Shown: positions 23,245-33,316, counted from the first letter of the stretch. The stretch: DNA of 64,000 nt from Methylobacter tundripaludum SV96 (GCF_000190755.2 NZ_JH109152.1:682001-746000); one strand, 5' to 3'. Notes: generated by a model not told the origin, from the sequence alone. Program-made: numbers and translations.

Positions 23245-23469
23245 TTATTTAGCGTCAACCTGTTTGCCATCTTCGATCATCCGGTTTCCTCGCTCAACTT
23301 TGGCTTTGCCTTGCTCGACCATTATTGAACCTTGTTCCAATTCTGTATTGCCTTCTTTGATCAGATCTTTTCCGCGATTAACCATCTGGTCGCCTAGTGT
23401 TGGGGCGCTTGAGCATCCTGCCAGTAACGCAATGATTGTTGATGTCAGTATGATGTTAAGTGTTTTCAT
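23245..23469 (-). CDS. small lipoprotein made of seven glycine-led heptads
   Basis: The 74-residue protein has a lipoprotein signal (lipobox LLAGC, acylated C19). After the short linker SSAPTL the mature part is seven consecutive seven-residue units, each beginning with glycine: GDQMVNR, GKDLIKE, GNTELEQ, GSIMVEQ, GKAKVER, GNRMIED, GKQVDAK (residues 26-74). Positions 4 and 5 are mostly hydrophobic and the rest charged, as in a coiled coil, but with a regular Gly. Lpp is a functional analogue in size, not a sequence match. An AGAAGAG ribosome site precedes the ATG. It stands alone upstream of the convergent-free YihY gene on the same strand. Confidence 0.75.
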   Translation of the reverse strand: MKTLNIILTSTIIALLAGCSSAPTLGDQMVNRGKDLIKEGNTELEQGSIMVEQGKAKVERGNRMIEDGKQVDAK

Positions 23470-23595
23470 GGCTCTTCTGCTTGTTTATATCAATAAAAAT
23501 ATTATTGTACAGTTACTAATCAACGATTAAAAATGTAATTGATAGCGCATAGAGTGGGTTGCAAAAACGCGGTAAGGTGCAATCCGTAGTTGTCA

Positions 23596-24909
23596 CTAAA
23601 TATCTTTTAACAAACGATTTTGTGCAGAGGCTTCCATCAGCTCCCTGAAATTGTTGACTGCATTCATAAACAATGGCTCCTGATTGATGTCCGGCAGCTG
23701 ATTTTGTCCGCACCGTTCCAATGCGTTAATAACATAAGCAATAGTGAGTCTATTGATATCGACGGCAGGCTGGTAAACCTCGTCATCTTCGTCCCGATTT
23801 TTAAACTCGACAACAATATGACTTGCGATTAATTTTGATAAAACGGGCTGAATAAAGGCTATCGGTATAACCAGTCGGGTCGCTATTTCGGCTGCGCTTA
23901 ACGGATTATTCAATTGAATGAAATTCTTGATAATCAGATGAGTTGTTTGTAGAGCAATGACTTTTTGCAGGGAGAAACTTAAATCGGAAAACCGGTTATT
24001 GTTCCGGTAAATCTCATAATTCTGTAGAAAAAAAGCCACCTCGCAACCCAATAGGACAATCATCCAGCCCGTTTGCAACCAGACGACAAATAAGGGTAAC
24101 GCCGCAAAACTGCCGTAAATGGCATTATAATTCGATACGCCAATCTGCAGGCTTAGGTAAGCCCACTGCACCAGATGATACATAATACCGGTAGCTACAC
24201 CGGCAATGATGCCCGCCCTGCAATTGATTTTATGGTTGGGCATAAAAATAAAGGTAAAGGCGAATAATCCGATCATAAGCGCCAAAGGCAGCAAACCCAG
24301 CGCTTTAATGACCAGCCAGGTGCCGAATTCCGGTAACTCAATAATCGTTATCAGCCAGGTTATCTTTATGTTCAGGAGGACCGCAATACTGCCGGACGCT
24401 ATTAAGATAACGGGCGCCAACAGCATTAGAGATAAATAATCGCTAAATTTGCGGCTTATTGCTCGTCCTTTGCCTATTTTCCAGATGTGGTTGAATGACT
24501 CTTCAATATTGCCAATTACGCTGATAATGGTCCAAAACAGGATAACAATCCCAATCCCGGCAATAACCCCGCTTTTAGTGCTGTCCAGCAGGTTTTGCGC
24601 AAAACTGATTAGCTGTAATACCAGCGTATCCCGCTCCGGCGCTTGCTCGATCAAACGCTGCTCAAGCATTTTTTCAAAACCGAAACCCTTGGCGATACCA
24701 AACAGCATGGCGATGACCGGCACTATCGACAATAGGCTGTAAAGTGTTAATGCGGATGCCCGTAGCGGACACAGATCTTGGCTGAAACCCTGGACAGACA
24801 ATATGGCTATTTTCAGCGACTTGATGATTATTGCTTTAAATGGCGGAAGTCTTTGTTCGTGTAACAGCCATATGTCTTCTCTAACAAAACCGGCTATGTT
24901 GAGTTCCAT
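23596..24909 (-). CDS. YihY/BrkB family inner membrane protein
   Basis: The 437-residue protein has about six membrane helices in residues ~50-310 with the family signature ASALTLYSLLSIVPVIAML near the first helix, IEESFNHIWKI in the first loop, and YNAIYGSFAALPLFVVWLQ near the last helices. The C-terminal ~110 residues are cytoplasmic and look like a winged-helix segment (LSAAEIATRLVIPIAFIQPV). The family was long misnamed ribonuclease BN; its real role is not settled. It is monocistronic by appearance. Confidence 0.92.
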   Translation of the reverse strand: MELNIAGFVREDIWLLHEQRLPPFKAIIIKSLKIAILSVQGFSQDLCPLRASALTLYSLLSIVPVIAMLFGIAKGFGFEKMLEQRLIEQAPERDTLVLQLISFAQNLLDSTKSGVIAGIGIVILFWTIISVIGNIEESFNHIWKIGKGRAISRKFSDYLSLMLLAPVILIASGSIAVLLNIKITWLITIIELPEFGTWLVIKALGLLPLALMIGLFAFTFIFMPNHKINCRAGIIAGVATGIMYHLVQWAYLSLQIGVSNYNAIYGSFAALPLFVVWLQTGWMIVLLGCEVAFFLQNYEIYRNNNRFSDLSFSLQKVIALQTTHLIIKNFIQLNNPLSAAEIATRLVIPIAFIQPVLSKLIASHIVVEFKNRDEDDEVYQPAVDINRLTIAYVINALERCGQNQLPDINQEPLFMNAVNNFRELMEASAQNRLLKDI

Positions 24910-25045
24910 CGGCTGACCTCATGCTTTTGAATTAAGGATAATTACTTTTAAGCGGACGCTTTGAATATAAAAATACGTCAATATTGCACAAGATTGCAAG
25001 ATAGGGCGCTCCCATTCTTCTTGTTTGCGTGACAGGTATTGCGAA

Positions 25046-25480
25046 TTACAGGCCGCCACGGACATGCGCTGTCGCCAGATAAATCTCACAAATGAAATTG
25101 AGCAACGCCATAATCAAGCAGAGCATGGCCGCAATAAATAACGAGGCTATAACTACCGCCATGTTCAGGGCGAAGAATGAACCTAGAAACAATACCGCAA
25201 CGACCGAACAAATCAGCAGCAAACAGGTTGTGCATAGACCAATCGCCCAATGAATAAGATGAGCGCGCCGCCTTAATGATTTTAGCTCAGCCTGAATAGC
25301 TTGGTTTATTTCAACAGCCGATAACGATCCACCCTGCAAAAATCGCGATCTATCGATAATACGACCTAAACGGTTGGTCAGTACCGATAGGATAGCGGCA
25401 ACGCCGGTCAGCAAAAACACGGGGGCCACTGCAAGCTGAATGGCATGGGCAATAGTGGTAACAGCAAGTTCAGTGATCAT
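25046..25480 (-). CDS. DUF2721 membrane protein
   Basis: The 144-residue protein has one N-terminal membrane helix (IQLAVAPVFLLTGVAAIL), a cytoplasmic segment with LTNRLGRIIDRSR, the DUF2721 signature, then two C-terminal helices (~78-130) separated by a short turn. The function of the family is unknown. It lies between the YihY gene and a small periplasmic protein gene, all on the same strand but with gaps of over 100 bases. Confidence 0.85.
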   Translation of the reverse strand: MITELAVTTIAHAIQLAVAPVFLLTGVAAILSVLTNRLGRIIDRSRFLQGGSLSAVEINQAIQAELKSLRRRAHLIHWAIGLCTTCLLLICSVVAVLFLGSFFALNMAVVIASLFIAAMLCLIMALLNFICEIYLATAHVRGGL

Positions 25481-25669
25481 TAACGGGCCTTATGCTGAAC
25501 GATGCGATAATGTATTTGAGGTGATGGTTTCCTCCTTTGTCAGTCTATCCTATTGCACGGCAACAAGCGCCGATATTGATGGTATAGCGGGGTATCGGCT
25601 GTATGCGGCGGTGGTAACAGTTACCGCCAGGATGAAGCCGTGCGTAATATTATCCGGCATTTTAGGTTG

Positions 25670-25703
25670 TAGGTTGGATTGCAACTTTTCGCAATCCAAC
25701 CTA
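25670..25703. repeat. 13-base-pair hairpin, dispersed-repeat type
   Basis: Arms TAGGTTGGATTGC (25670-25682) and GCAATCCAACCTA (25691-25703) are a perfect match around an eight-base loop. It ends five bases after the stop of the periplasmic protein gene at 25709. No T-run follows on either strand, so it may protect the mRNA end rather than terminate. Confidence 0.8.
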
Positions 25704-25708
25704 CCGAA

Positions 25709-26101
25709 CTACTTAACTTTAACCAGTTCCTTGTCGCCGCTGGAAAAATGACACTTGCCTACGGTAAAGGTGCTGCAATCTTTGGATTCTTCAATTTTCG
25801 CGCCGTTCGGGCTGAGCTTGATTTTCAGCTCACAGAAACTGGCCGCGCTTTCAGAATGTTTTTTCATCAGCAATTCGTTTTCGCCGGTGCTTTTGGCTTT
25901 GCCGGAAATGGCCTCTGAGCAGTGTGCGCCGTCGGCGGCAGACTCAAAGTCCACATCAGCATCGACAGCATAATCGTCGCTGATTTTGGTGACTTTTAAG
26001 TGACGAACATAATCGCCATCGCGCAATACATAATGATCGGTTGCGGCGAATGCGTTGCCGGAAACCAGCAGCGCAATAGTCAGAAACAAACTTTTTTTCA
26101 T
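25709..26101 (-). CDS. secreted four-cysteine protein of unknown function
   Basis: The 130-residue protein has a clear signal peptide (MKKSLFLTIALLVSGNAFAA, cleaved after residue ~19). The mature ~110 residues are beta-rich with four cysteines at 61, 90, 109 and 117, which could form two disulfides in the periplasm. No family was recognised. It seems monocistronic, with a perfect hairpin directly after its stop codon and a good ribosome site (AGAGGTAACATC) ahead. Confidence 0.75.
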   Translation of the reverse strand: MKKSLFLTIALLVSGNAFAATDHYVLRDGDYVRHLKVTKISDDYAVDADVDFESAADGAHCSEAISGKAKSTGENELLMKKHSESAASFCELKIKLSPNGAKIEESKDCSTFTVGKCHFSSGDKELVKVK

Positions 26102-26423
26102 GATGTTACCTCTTGTTTGATTAAAATTCGAGCAACATGGTAGCAGGTGATGGTTTGTTGCTGTTCATGTCGTCTTGGGATGTACTTGGCACAACTGGAA
26201 ATTATTGTACCTTATTGCAAGCCGTTACTAAAAGGCGAGGCGATGAATTACCCGTATACAAGCAATGAGTTGGTATCTTGTTTATCGCTCGTACATTAGC
26301 CCGCTTATGCGGCTATAATGCTGAAATGATTCCGGTCTGTACGGGCTGGTTGCGATTCGTGGCGCAGTGCGCCTTAACTACAGATTCCACGTGGCATGTG
26401 GCAACGAGATATAAGATTTTTTA
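26102..26423. other. mfd upstream region
   Basis: No gene is visible. A TATAAT at 26314-26319 could be the -10 box for mfd, about 105 bases before its ATG, but no good -35 box lies at 16-18 bases. Confidence 0.4.
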
Positions 26424-29400
26424 ATGGCTAACAATTTAATTTTCTCTCCGAAAATTCCGCAAAAACAAGACCAATCACTGATCTGGACGGGTTTGACCGG
26501 CTGCGGCGATTCGCTGGCGTTGGCTTCGGCCATTAAAAATGAAGATCGCCTGTTTGTTATGATCACGCGGGATAATCAGACCGCATTGCGGCTTGAGCAT
26601 GAGTTGTCGTTCTTCTTGCAGGGCGAACACCCCATTTTGAATTTTCCCGATTGGGAAACCTTGCCTTACGATGTGTTCTCGCCGCTGCCGGAAATTATCT
26701 CGGAACGGCTGAAAACGCTGGCCTTGTTGCCGCAAGTGAAACGCGGCGCGCTGGTGGTTTCGGTGACTACGCTGATGCATCGGTTGGCGCCCCGGGAGCA
26801 TGTGCTGGCTAATAGTTTTGCGGTTAAGGTCGGCGATGATTTTAATCTGGAGCTGAACCGGATCAAGCTGGAAAGCGTTGGCTATCATTGCGTTTCGCAG
26901 GTTTACCAGCATGGCGAGTTTGCGGTCAGGGGTTCGATTGTCGATTTGTTCCCGATGGGCAGTAAAGCGCCGTATCGCATTGAATTGTTCGATGAAGAAA
27001 TCGAATCGATCCGCACCTTCGATCCTGAAACGCAGCGGTCATTGGAAAAGATCGACCGGATCCAGCTGTTTCCGGCCCGCGAGTTTCCGTTTACCGATGA
27101 GGCGATCAAGCATTTTCGTCAGGCTTTCAGGGATGCTTTTCCGGAAACATCGCCTAAAAACCATTTTTATATGGATGTCAGCAAAGGCATCACGCCCGGC
27201 GGCATTGAATATTATTTGCCGCTGTTTGTAGATCAAATGGCGTCATTGTTCGATTACCTGCCGAAATCGGCGGTTTTGGTGACGGCGGATACATTTGACG
27301 CGACCGCGCAGGCTTTTTATGCCGAAGCCGAGGACCGGTTTCAGCAACGGAAATACGATGTGGACAGGCCGCTGTTGAAGCCGGAACTGCTGTTCTTATC
27401 GACCGATGAGCTGGCGCAAAGAACCGGGGCCTTCGCCTGTATTTCACTCGGCGGCAATACTGCCGAAGACGCCGGCAGTATTGCGTTCAACTGCCGTTCG
27501 CTGCCCAATGTCACCATCGATGCCAAACTGGATCAGCCGGCTCAGGCGTTGCAGCAGTTTGTGAACGGTTTTGCCGGTAAGATTTTGTTTGTCTCGGAAT
27601 CGGCGGGGCGCAGGGAAGCCTTAATGGAGAAATTAAGGCAGTACAAGATTACCGTGAAGCAGGTTGAAAGCTGGGACAAGTTCCTTCAGTCCGAAGTATC
27701 GCCGTGCCTGCTTGTTGCGCCGATGGATCATGGCTTGTGGCTGGAAAATCCTGCCATCGCCATCATCACCGAAACGCTGCTATCCGGCGAAAAAGTGCAG
27801 CAACGGCGCAGACGGCGTAAATCCGCGGCGCATGAGCTGGAAAATATCGTCAATAACCTGAATGAACTGACCATCGGTTCGCCGGTCGTGCATCAGGAGC
27901 ATGGCGTGGGGCGCTATTTAGGTTTGCAGACTTTGGAGATTGGCGGCATCGCGTCGGAATTTTTGACGCTGGAATACGCCAATCACGACAAGCTTTATGT
28001 GCCGGTTTCATCGTTGCATGTGATCGGCCGTTATACCGGCATGAGCGCGGAAAATGCGCCGTTGCATAAACTGGGCGGCGACCAGTGGGGCAAAGTCAAG
28101 CAAAAAGCCATTAAGCGCATTCGGGATGTCGCCGCGGAATTGCTGGAGATTCATGCCAAAAGAGCGGTTAAGCAAGGCCATGCGTTCTCGGTTGAAAATG
28201 TCGAATATGCGGCGTTTGCCGATGCGTTCCCGTTTGAAGAAACGCCGGATCAACAGACTGCTATCGAAGCGATACTCGAAGACATGGCCAGCCCGCATCC
28301 GATGGACCGGGTGATTTGCGGCGATGTCGGTTTCGGCAAAACCGAGGTGTCGATGCGGGCGGCGTTTATTGCGGTGCAAAACGGCAAGCAGGTGGCGGTA
28401 TTGGTGCCGACCACGTTGCTGGCCCAGCAGCATTACCAGAATTTTCGCGACCGCTTTGCCGACTGGCCGGTGCGCGTCGAGGTGCTGTCTCGCTTTGTCA
28501 GTCCCAAGCAGCAAAAAGAGATTACCGATGATCTGGAGCAGGGCAAGGTCGATATAGTGATCGGTACGCACAAGTTATTGTCCAAAGAGATCAAGTATAA
28601 AGCGCTGGGATTGGTGGTGATCGATGAGGAGCACCGTTTCGGCGTGACCCAAAAAGAACATTTCAAGAAGCTGCGCAATGAATTGGACATGCTGACCCTG
28701 ACCGCAACGCCGATTCCGCGCACCTTGAATATGGCGATGTCGGGTTTGAGGGATATTTCCATTATCGCCAGCCCGCCGCCTAATCGTCATGCGATCAAGA
28801 CCTTTATCAGCCAATGGATAGATGCCCAGATCAGGGAAGCCTGTTTGCGTGAAATCAAGCGCGGCGGACAGGTGTTCTTCCTGCATAACGATGTTAAATC
28901 GATGGAGAAAATGGCCAGGGAGCTGGAAGCGTTGGTGCCTGAAGCGCGGATTGAAATTGCGCACGGACAAATGCCGGAGCGCGAGCTGGAGCGTATCATG
29001 CTGGATTTTTACCATCAGCGCTTTAACCTGCTGTTATGTTCCACCATTATTGAAAGCGGCATCGACATACCCAGCGCCAATACCATTATTATTAACCGCG
29101 CCGATAAATTGGGGCTGGCGCAGCTGCATCAGCTGCGCGGCCGGGTGGGGCGTTCGCATCACCGGGCTTATGCCTATTTTGTCGTGCCGCCGCTTACCTT
29201 ATTGAGCAAGGATGCGATTAAACGGTTGGAAGCGGTCGAGGCGTCCGGCGATTTGGGCGCAGGCTTTATGCTGTCATCGCATGACATGGAAATTCGCGGC
29301 GCTGGTGAATTGCTCGGCGATGACCAAAGCGGGCAAATTCAGGAAATCGGCTTTACCCTGTATACCGAGCTGCTGGAGCGCGCGGTCAATGCGCTAAAAT

Positions 29401-29891
29401 CTGGCAACCAGCCGGAACTTGATGCGCCGATGGACAGGGGGCCGGAAGTCGATCTGCAAACTTCGGCGCTGATTCCGGAAGATTATCTGCCGGATATTCA
29501 TGGCCGTCTGGTGCTGTACAAGCGCATCTCCAACACCGAAACCAAAGACGATTTGCGCGAGTTGCAGGTGGAAATGATCGACCGTTTCGGTTTATTCCCG
29601 GAGCCGGTAAAAACGTTGTTCAGCGTGGCCGAATTAAAGCAGCAGGCCGAAAAAATGGGCATCAAGAAAATAGAGGCCAATGCCGGCGGCGGGCGCCTTA
29701 TTTTTTCTGCGACGCCCAATATTAATACCGATCAGTTGATTTACCTGATACAAACCCAGGCGCAGGTTTATAAATTCGACGGCGCGGATAAGTTAAGGTT
29801 TATCAATCCGTTTGAAACGACCGAGCAGAAGCTTGGGTTTATCATCGAGTTGCTGGATAAATTAACCCTTAAACCGGTCGCTAAAAAATGA
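26424..29891 (+). CDS. mfd: transcription-repair coupling factor
   Basis: The protein has 1155 residues, the usual length for Mfd. It removes RNA polymerase stalled at DNA damage and recruits UvrA for nucleotide excision repair. The N-terminal UvrB-homology region (e.g. FPDWETLPYDVFSP, ~75) is followed by the RNA polymerase interaction domain (SPVVHQEHGVGRYLGL, ~490-505), the translocase core with Walker A GDVGFGKTE (~632-640) and Walker B DEEHRFG (~733), the TRG motif region (GQMPERELERIM) and the C-terminal UvrA-binding mask. It overlaps the next gene by ATGA. Confidence 0.97.
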   Translation: MANNLIFSPKIPQKQDQSLIWTGLTGCGDSLALASAIKNEDRLFVMITRDNQTALRLEHELSFFLQGEHPILNFPDWETLPYDVFSPLPEIISERLKTLALLPQVKRGALVVSVTTLMHRLAPREHVLANSFAVKVGDDFNLELNRIKLESVGYHCVSQVYQHGEFAVRGSIVDLFPMGSKAPYRIELFDEEIESIRTFDPETQRSLEKIDRIQLFPAREFPFTDEAIKHFRQAFRDAFPETSPKNHFYMDVSKGITPGGIEYYLPLFVDQMASLFDYLPKSAVLVTADTFDATAQAFYAEAEDRFQQRKYDVDRPLLKPELLFLSTDELAQRTGAFACISLGGNTAEDAGSIAFNCRSLPNVTIDAKLDQPAQALQQFVNGFAGKILFVSESAGRREALMEKLRQYKITVKQVESWDKFLQSEVSPCLLVAPMDHGLWLENPAIAIITETLLSGEKVQQRRRRRKSAAHELENIVNNLNELTIGSPVVHQEHGVGRYLGLQTLEIGGIASEFLTLEYANHDKLYVPVSSLHVIGRYTGMSAENAPLHKLGGDQWGKVKQKAIKRIRDVAAELLEIHAKRAVKQGHAFSVENVEYAAFADAFPFEETPDQQTAIEAILEDMASPHPMDRVICGDVGFGKTEVSMRAAFIAVQNGKQVAVLVPTTLLAQQHYQNFRDRFADWPVRVEVLSRFVSPKQQKEITDDLEQGKVDIVIGTHKLLSKEIKYKALGLVVIDEEHRFGVTQKEHFKKLRNELDMLTLTATPIPRTLNMAMSGLRDISIIASPPPNRHAIKTFISQWIDAQIREACLREIKRGGQVFFLHNDVKSMEKMARELEALVPEARIEIAHGQMPERELERIMLDFYHQRFNLLLCSTIIESGIDIPSANTIIINRADKLGLAQLHQLRGRVGRSHHRAYAYFVVPPLTLLSKDAIKRLEAVEASGDLGAGFMLSSHDMEIRGAGELLGDDQSGQIQEIGFTLYTELLERAVNALKSGNQPELDAPMDRGPEVDLQTSALIPEDYLPDIHGRLVLYKRISNTETKDDLRELQVEMIDRFGLFPEPVKTLFSVAELKQQAEKMGIKKIEANAGGGRLIFSATPNINTDQLIYLIQTQAQVYKFDGADKLRFINPFETTEQKLGFIIELLDKLTLKPVAKK

Positions 29892-30430
29892 CGATGACTA
29901 GAATAATGGCTTATGGTTTGGCGGCAATGCTGGGGCTTTTCAGCAGTCAGCTTTTAGCTGAAGGCGGCGCTTATCAAATAGAGCTGATCATATTTTCGCA
30001 AGCGATGTCCAATACCGAGGTGTTTGAGCAGACCGCCAGTCAGATTAAGTGGCCATCCGCGTTGACTGAATTGACGGCCTATAAAAAACCGGATGCTACA
30101 ACGCTGGATGACAGTTATGCGGCATTAGCTAAAGATTCGGCTTACCGGCCTATCCTGCATGTTGCCTGGGTTCAGTCGATTGAAGGCGGAGGGGTAATCG
30201 CGCCTGTTCACATTCAGGGTGCCGACGGCAAGTTGGATGGCTATCTCCGGCTGCAGCACGATCAAGGCTTGCAGATGACGGTTGATTTGGAACTGGGCTC
30301 TGATTTTGACGGTGGTTCCGGGAAGGCGGTGATTTACCGGTTAAATGAAAAGCGATTTATTAAACTGAATGAGCTTTATTACCTGGATCATCCAAAATTC
30401 GGGGTGGTCGTAAAAATAAGCCCTTTATAA
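29888..30430 (+). CDS. CsiV family periplasmic protein
   Basis: The 180-residue protein begins with a signal peptide (LAAMLGLFSSQLLAEG) and continues YQIELIIFSQAM, the opening strand typical of CsiV-like proteins, with LRPILHVAWVQ-type and KLNELYYLDHPKFGVVVKI segments. CsiV in Vibrio is a peptidoglycan-binding partner of the LpoA/PBP1a synthase. Homologues directly after mfd are common in gammaproteobacteria, and here the genes overlap as ATGA, so co-transcription is nearly certain. The ligand in this organism is not known. Confidence 0.75.
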   Translation: MTMTRIMAYGLAAMLGLFSSQLLAEGGAYQIELIIFSQAMSNTEVFEQTASQIKWPSALTELTAYKKPDATTLDDSYAALAKDSAYRPILHVAWVQSIEGGGVIAPVHIQGADGKLDGYLRLQHDQGLQMTVDLELGSDFDGGSGKAVIYRLNEKRFIKLNELYYLDHPKFGVVVKISPL

Positions 30431-30789
30431 AACTACGCCCAAGCGCAGGAGTTGAAAAATTGGAGTGTCGGGTTTTTTTATGTTATTAAGGGAAAGTCAG
30501 GATAGAGGTCCGATAAGAATTTTCGATGCTCGGGCGTTTGTTAGTTAACCGTCAGCTGTTTTGCCAGGGTTATAGCGATGTGATTTTAAGAAGTGGGCAC
30601 AGATAAGTTGTGGAAAAATATTGACTGGATTGGGAGCGATCAGGTTTTTAGAATACGGATATGATTATTTATCTGACGTTTGGTAAAAATAAACTGACTG
30701 ACAAGTTTGCTAAAGAACGGCAAATGCTTTGTTAGTCGAATAATTAACTGACGATTGCGTAGGCATAGAGCAATTACCGAGGAAGAGTA
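30431..30789. other. intergenic region upstream of the PAS gene
   Basis: No gene or clear terminator is visible. The region is AT-rich near 30540-30780 and should contain the promoter of the PAS-chemoreceptor pair; no convincing boxes were found. Confidence 0.4.
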
Positions 30790-31320
30790 ATGAAGAGAAA
30801 AGATATAATCCCTACAAGTAAGGAGCGGTTGATGCGGGAGCAGGATTTCATCGTTTCCAAAACTGACCTGACTGGGCGGATTACTTACGGGAACGATATT
30901 TTTATCGAGTTTTCGGGGTACGAGGAGCACGAGCTTCTGGGTAGCCAGCACAATATCATTCGCCACCCTGATATGCCGAGGGTGGTGTTTAAGTTGCTGT
31001 GGGATTATCTGGCGGAAGACAAGGAGATCTTTGCCTACGTCAAAAACATGTCGAAAGATGGCGGGTTTTACTGGGTGTTTACCCATGTCGCGCCGATGAA
31101 AGATAAAAACAAACAAAAGATAGGCTACAGCTCTGTGCGCCGCATGCCTAACCCCAAAGCCATTCCGATTGTGACAGATGTGTATCGAGCCATGCTGGAT
31201 GCCGAACGTAACGCGGGGCCGAAAGACGCTATGGCTGCTTCAGGCGCGGTATTGGGTAATGTATTAAAAGATAAAGGCGTTACTTACGAGGAGCTTATCA
31301 ATGTTTTACAGTCGCTTTAA
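30790..31320 (+). CDS. Aer-type PAS protein
   Basis: The 176-residue cytoplasmic protein carries one PAS domain (~15-125) of the aerotaxis class: [16 protein letters not shown], then [20 protein letters not shown] with the [11 protein letters not shown] motif, and [13 protein letters not shown]. In Aer this domain binds FAD and senses redox state. A linker (~125-176) follows, and the protein stops where Aer would enter its membrane hairpin. A strong GAGGAAGAG precedes the ATG. The next gene overlaps it by 20 bases in another frame and encodes the missing membrane, HAMP and signalling parts. Confidence 0.9.
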   Translation: MKRKDIIPTSKERLMREQDFIVSKTDLTGRITYGNDIFIEFSGYEEHELLGSQHNIIRHPDMPRVVFKLLWDYLAEDKEIFAYVKNMSKDGGFYWVFTHVAPMKDKNKQKIGYSSVRRMPNPKAIPIVTDVYRAMLDAERNAGPKDAMAASGAVLGNVLKDKGVTYEELINVLQSL

Positions 31321-33052
31321 GAATAATGAAGCTGCCGCGTTAGCGGTAGTTGCTTTTTGCTGGACCGGTTCTCTGGTTTACGGGTGGCTACCTGTTTTGG
31401 ACGGGGGCAGTGTGATCGTGCCGTCTTTGTTGACGGTGGCATCGGTTTTGTCGGTCGTTTGGTGGCGCGCATCAAGAGCAGGCGACCAGCTGTTGTTAAA
31501 GAAGTTGCTGAGTGCAAGCCATGAATGGAGGCAGGGATCTGTCGATGTCAGAGTTACCTATATCGGCGGAAAAGAGCGGCCGCTTCAACAGCTCGCCTGG
31601 TTGCTGAACGATTTAATGGATCAGGTGGAAACCGCACAGACAGACATGTATTATTCTCTGGCCTATGTAATCTATGGCGATTTTTCTCGGAAGAGCTACC
31701 CTGAAGGCTTGCATGGCGGGTTTGCGACGGCGCTGAAGCAGCTTAATGCTGTCGCAAAAACGTTGTCTGCCACCACAAGCGCCATCACTGAATTGATGAA
31801 CGCCATTGCTGAGGGCGACTTTAATAAAAGGGTTGATGTTAATGTCGAAGGCGAATACCGGCTTGCTGTAGACCGTGCCATGCAAGCCATGCAGGCTATG
31901 CAATCTATGCTGGGCGATGTCGGCAACGTTATGGGCGGTGTTGCGCAAGGCGACATCAGTCAGCGCGTTCGGGCCGAAGGGCGTGGCGACCTCGGTAAGT
32001 TAAAAGACGATATTAACCTCTCGCTTGATGCTCTGGGCAGTTTGGATGATATATCGATTATTGCGAGTGCATTGTCTGAAGGCGACCTGACTAAAACGAT
32101 CAGCAAGGACTATCCCGGCACCTTCGGCGCAGTGATTGTCGGCATGAATGGCACCGTGGAAAACCTCAGGAGCCTGGTAGAAGAAATCAAGGATTCCACC
32201 AACAATATCAATACTGCCGCCAAAGAAATCGCCGCGGGCAACAATGATTTGTCGCACCGCACCGAAGAGCAGGCAGCCAGTTTGGAAGAAACTGCCGCCA
32301 GCATGGAAGAGCTGACTTCCACGGTACAGTTGAATGCAAAAAATGCCCAATATGCCAACCAGCTTGCTGTCGGCGCGACCGATATTGCGGGCAAGGGCGT
32401 TGCCGTAGTTGATCAGGTGGTAACGACGATGGAAGGTATTAATGAATCTTCACGCAAGATTGTGGACATCATCACGGTGATTGACGGCATTGCTTTCCAA
32501 ACCAATATTCTTGCCCTTAACGCCGCAGTAGAAGCGGCTCGCGCCGGTGAGCAAGGGCGGGGTTTTGCCGTGGTGGCTGGAGAAGTGCGCAATCTTGCCC
32601 AGCGTGCCGCCGCTGCCGCAGGAGAAATCAAGAACTTGATTAGCGATTCGGTAGAAAAGGTTGAGGACGGCACCAAACTGGTTGCCCAAGCCGGGAAAAC
32701 CATGGAAGAAATTGTGGGTGCGATTCGCGGCGTTACTGTCATCATGTCCGAGATTAGAAATGCCTCTGTTGAACAAACTTCCGGCATCGAACAGGTTAAT
32801 CAGGCTATCGGTCAAATGGATGAAGTGACTCAGCAAAATGCAGCCTTGGTCGAACAGGCTGCTGCTGCAGCCGAATCTCTGGAAGAACAGGCGCAGAGTT
32901 TGTCGGTTACAGTTGGACGCTTTACTGTTGACAGTAGATCGAATAGTTTACAACCTCCTGCCCGGATAACGCCGGCGGTCAATAAAAGTCCAATGCCGGT
33001 CAAGGCAAAACCGTTACAGCCAGCCGGCAGCGATGAATGGGAAGAGTTTTAA
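31301..33052 (+). CDS. methyl-accepting chemotaxis protein without periplasmic sensor
   Basis: The 583-residue protein starts with two membrane helices (~10-55) separated by a short turn, so there is no periplasmic ligand domain. HAMP-like segments follow (~150-275, including [13 protein letters not shown] and [11 protein letters not shown]), then the signalling domain with the conserved tip [20 protein letters not shown] (~398-417) and [12 protein letters not shown]. The C-terminus DEWEEF fits the xWxxF pentapeptide that tethers CheR/CheB. The ATG lies inside the end of the PAS gene behind GAGGAG. Together the two genes match the architecture of Aer; input would come from the separate PAS protein. 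Confidence 0.93.
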   Translation: MFYSRFKNNEAAALAVVAFCWTGSLVYGWLPVLDGGSVIVPSLLTVASVLSVVWWRASRAGDQLLLKKLLSASHEWRQGSVDVRVTYIGGKERPLQQLAWLLNDLMDQVETAQTDMYYSLAYVIYGDFSRKSYPEGLHGGFATALKQLNAVAKTLSATTSAITELMNAIAEGDFNKRVDVNVEGEYRLAVDRAMQAMQAMQSMLGDVGNVMGGVAQGDISQRVRAEGRGDLGKLKDDINLSLDALGSLDDISIIASALSEGDLTKTISKDYPGTFGAVIVGMNGTVENLRSLVEEIKDSTNNINTAAKEIAAGNNDLSHRTEEQAASLEETAASMEELTSTVQLNAKNAQYANQLAVGATDIAGKGVAVVDQVVTTMEGINESSRKIVDIITVIDGIAFQTNILALNAAVEAARAGEQGRGFAVVAGEVRNLAQRAAAAAGEIKNLISDSVEKVEDGTKLVAQAGKTMEEIVGAIRGVTVIMSEIRNASVEQTSGIEQVNQAIGQMDEVTQQNAALVEQAAAAAESLEEQAQSLSVTVGRFTVDSRSNSLQPPARITPAVNKSPMPVKAKPLQPAGSDEWEEF

Positions 33053-33174
33053 CTGGATTGATAGTTGCTAGCTCTGTAGGCAGGGATTAGCCTGTTTGAG
33101 TGCGAGCGGAAACACCAGTCCCGTGCATGCTTTCTGTTTAAACAGTGTTCAGGTTATAATAGCCGTTACTTACT

Positions 33175-33206
33175 AAGCCCTGGCCGATTGTCCCGGGCTT
33201 TTTTCA
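33175..33206 (+). terminator. rho-independent terminator between the chemoreceptor gene and miaB
   Basis: AAGCCC (33175-33180) pairs with GGGCTT (33195-33200), and the inner CTGG/CCCGGG adds partial pairing; TTTTTTC follows. A TATAAT lies only 15 bases upstream (33155-33160), so a short transcript or a miaB leader ending here is possible. Confidence 0.7.
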
Positions 33207-33316
33207 TTACTATAAGGTGGCTTAGCACCGCCGTTCCGTCTCAATAAAATCAAGAAGCGGACTTTAGAATCGGGGGTGTGGCCTCAGTGATTTTTGGATG
33301 ATTTACTATTAAAAAT

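Noticed and set aside
23096-23530. A 144-codon plus-strand frame opposite the heptad lipoprotein
   Set aside because: It covers repeat DNA and the antisense of a gene with a clear signal peptide; the residue composition is unnatural.
30640-31116. A minus-strand frame opposite the PAS gene
   Set aside because: The plus strand encodes a clear PAS domain; the minus frame has no recognisable features.
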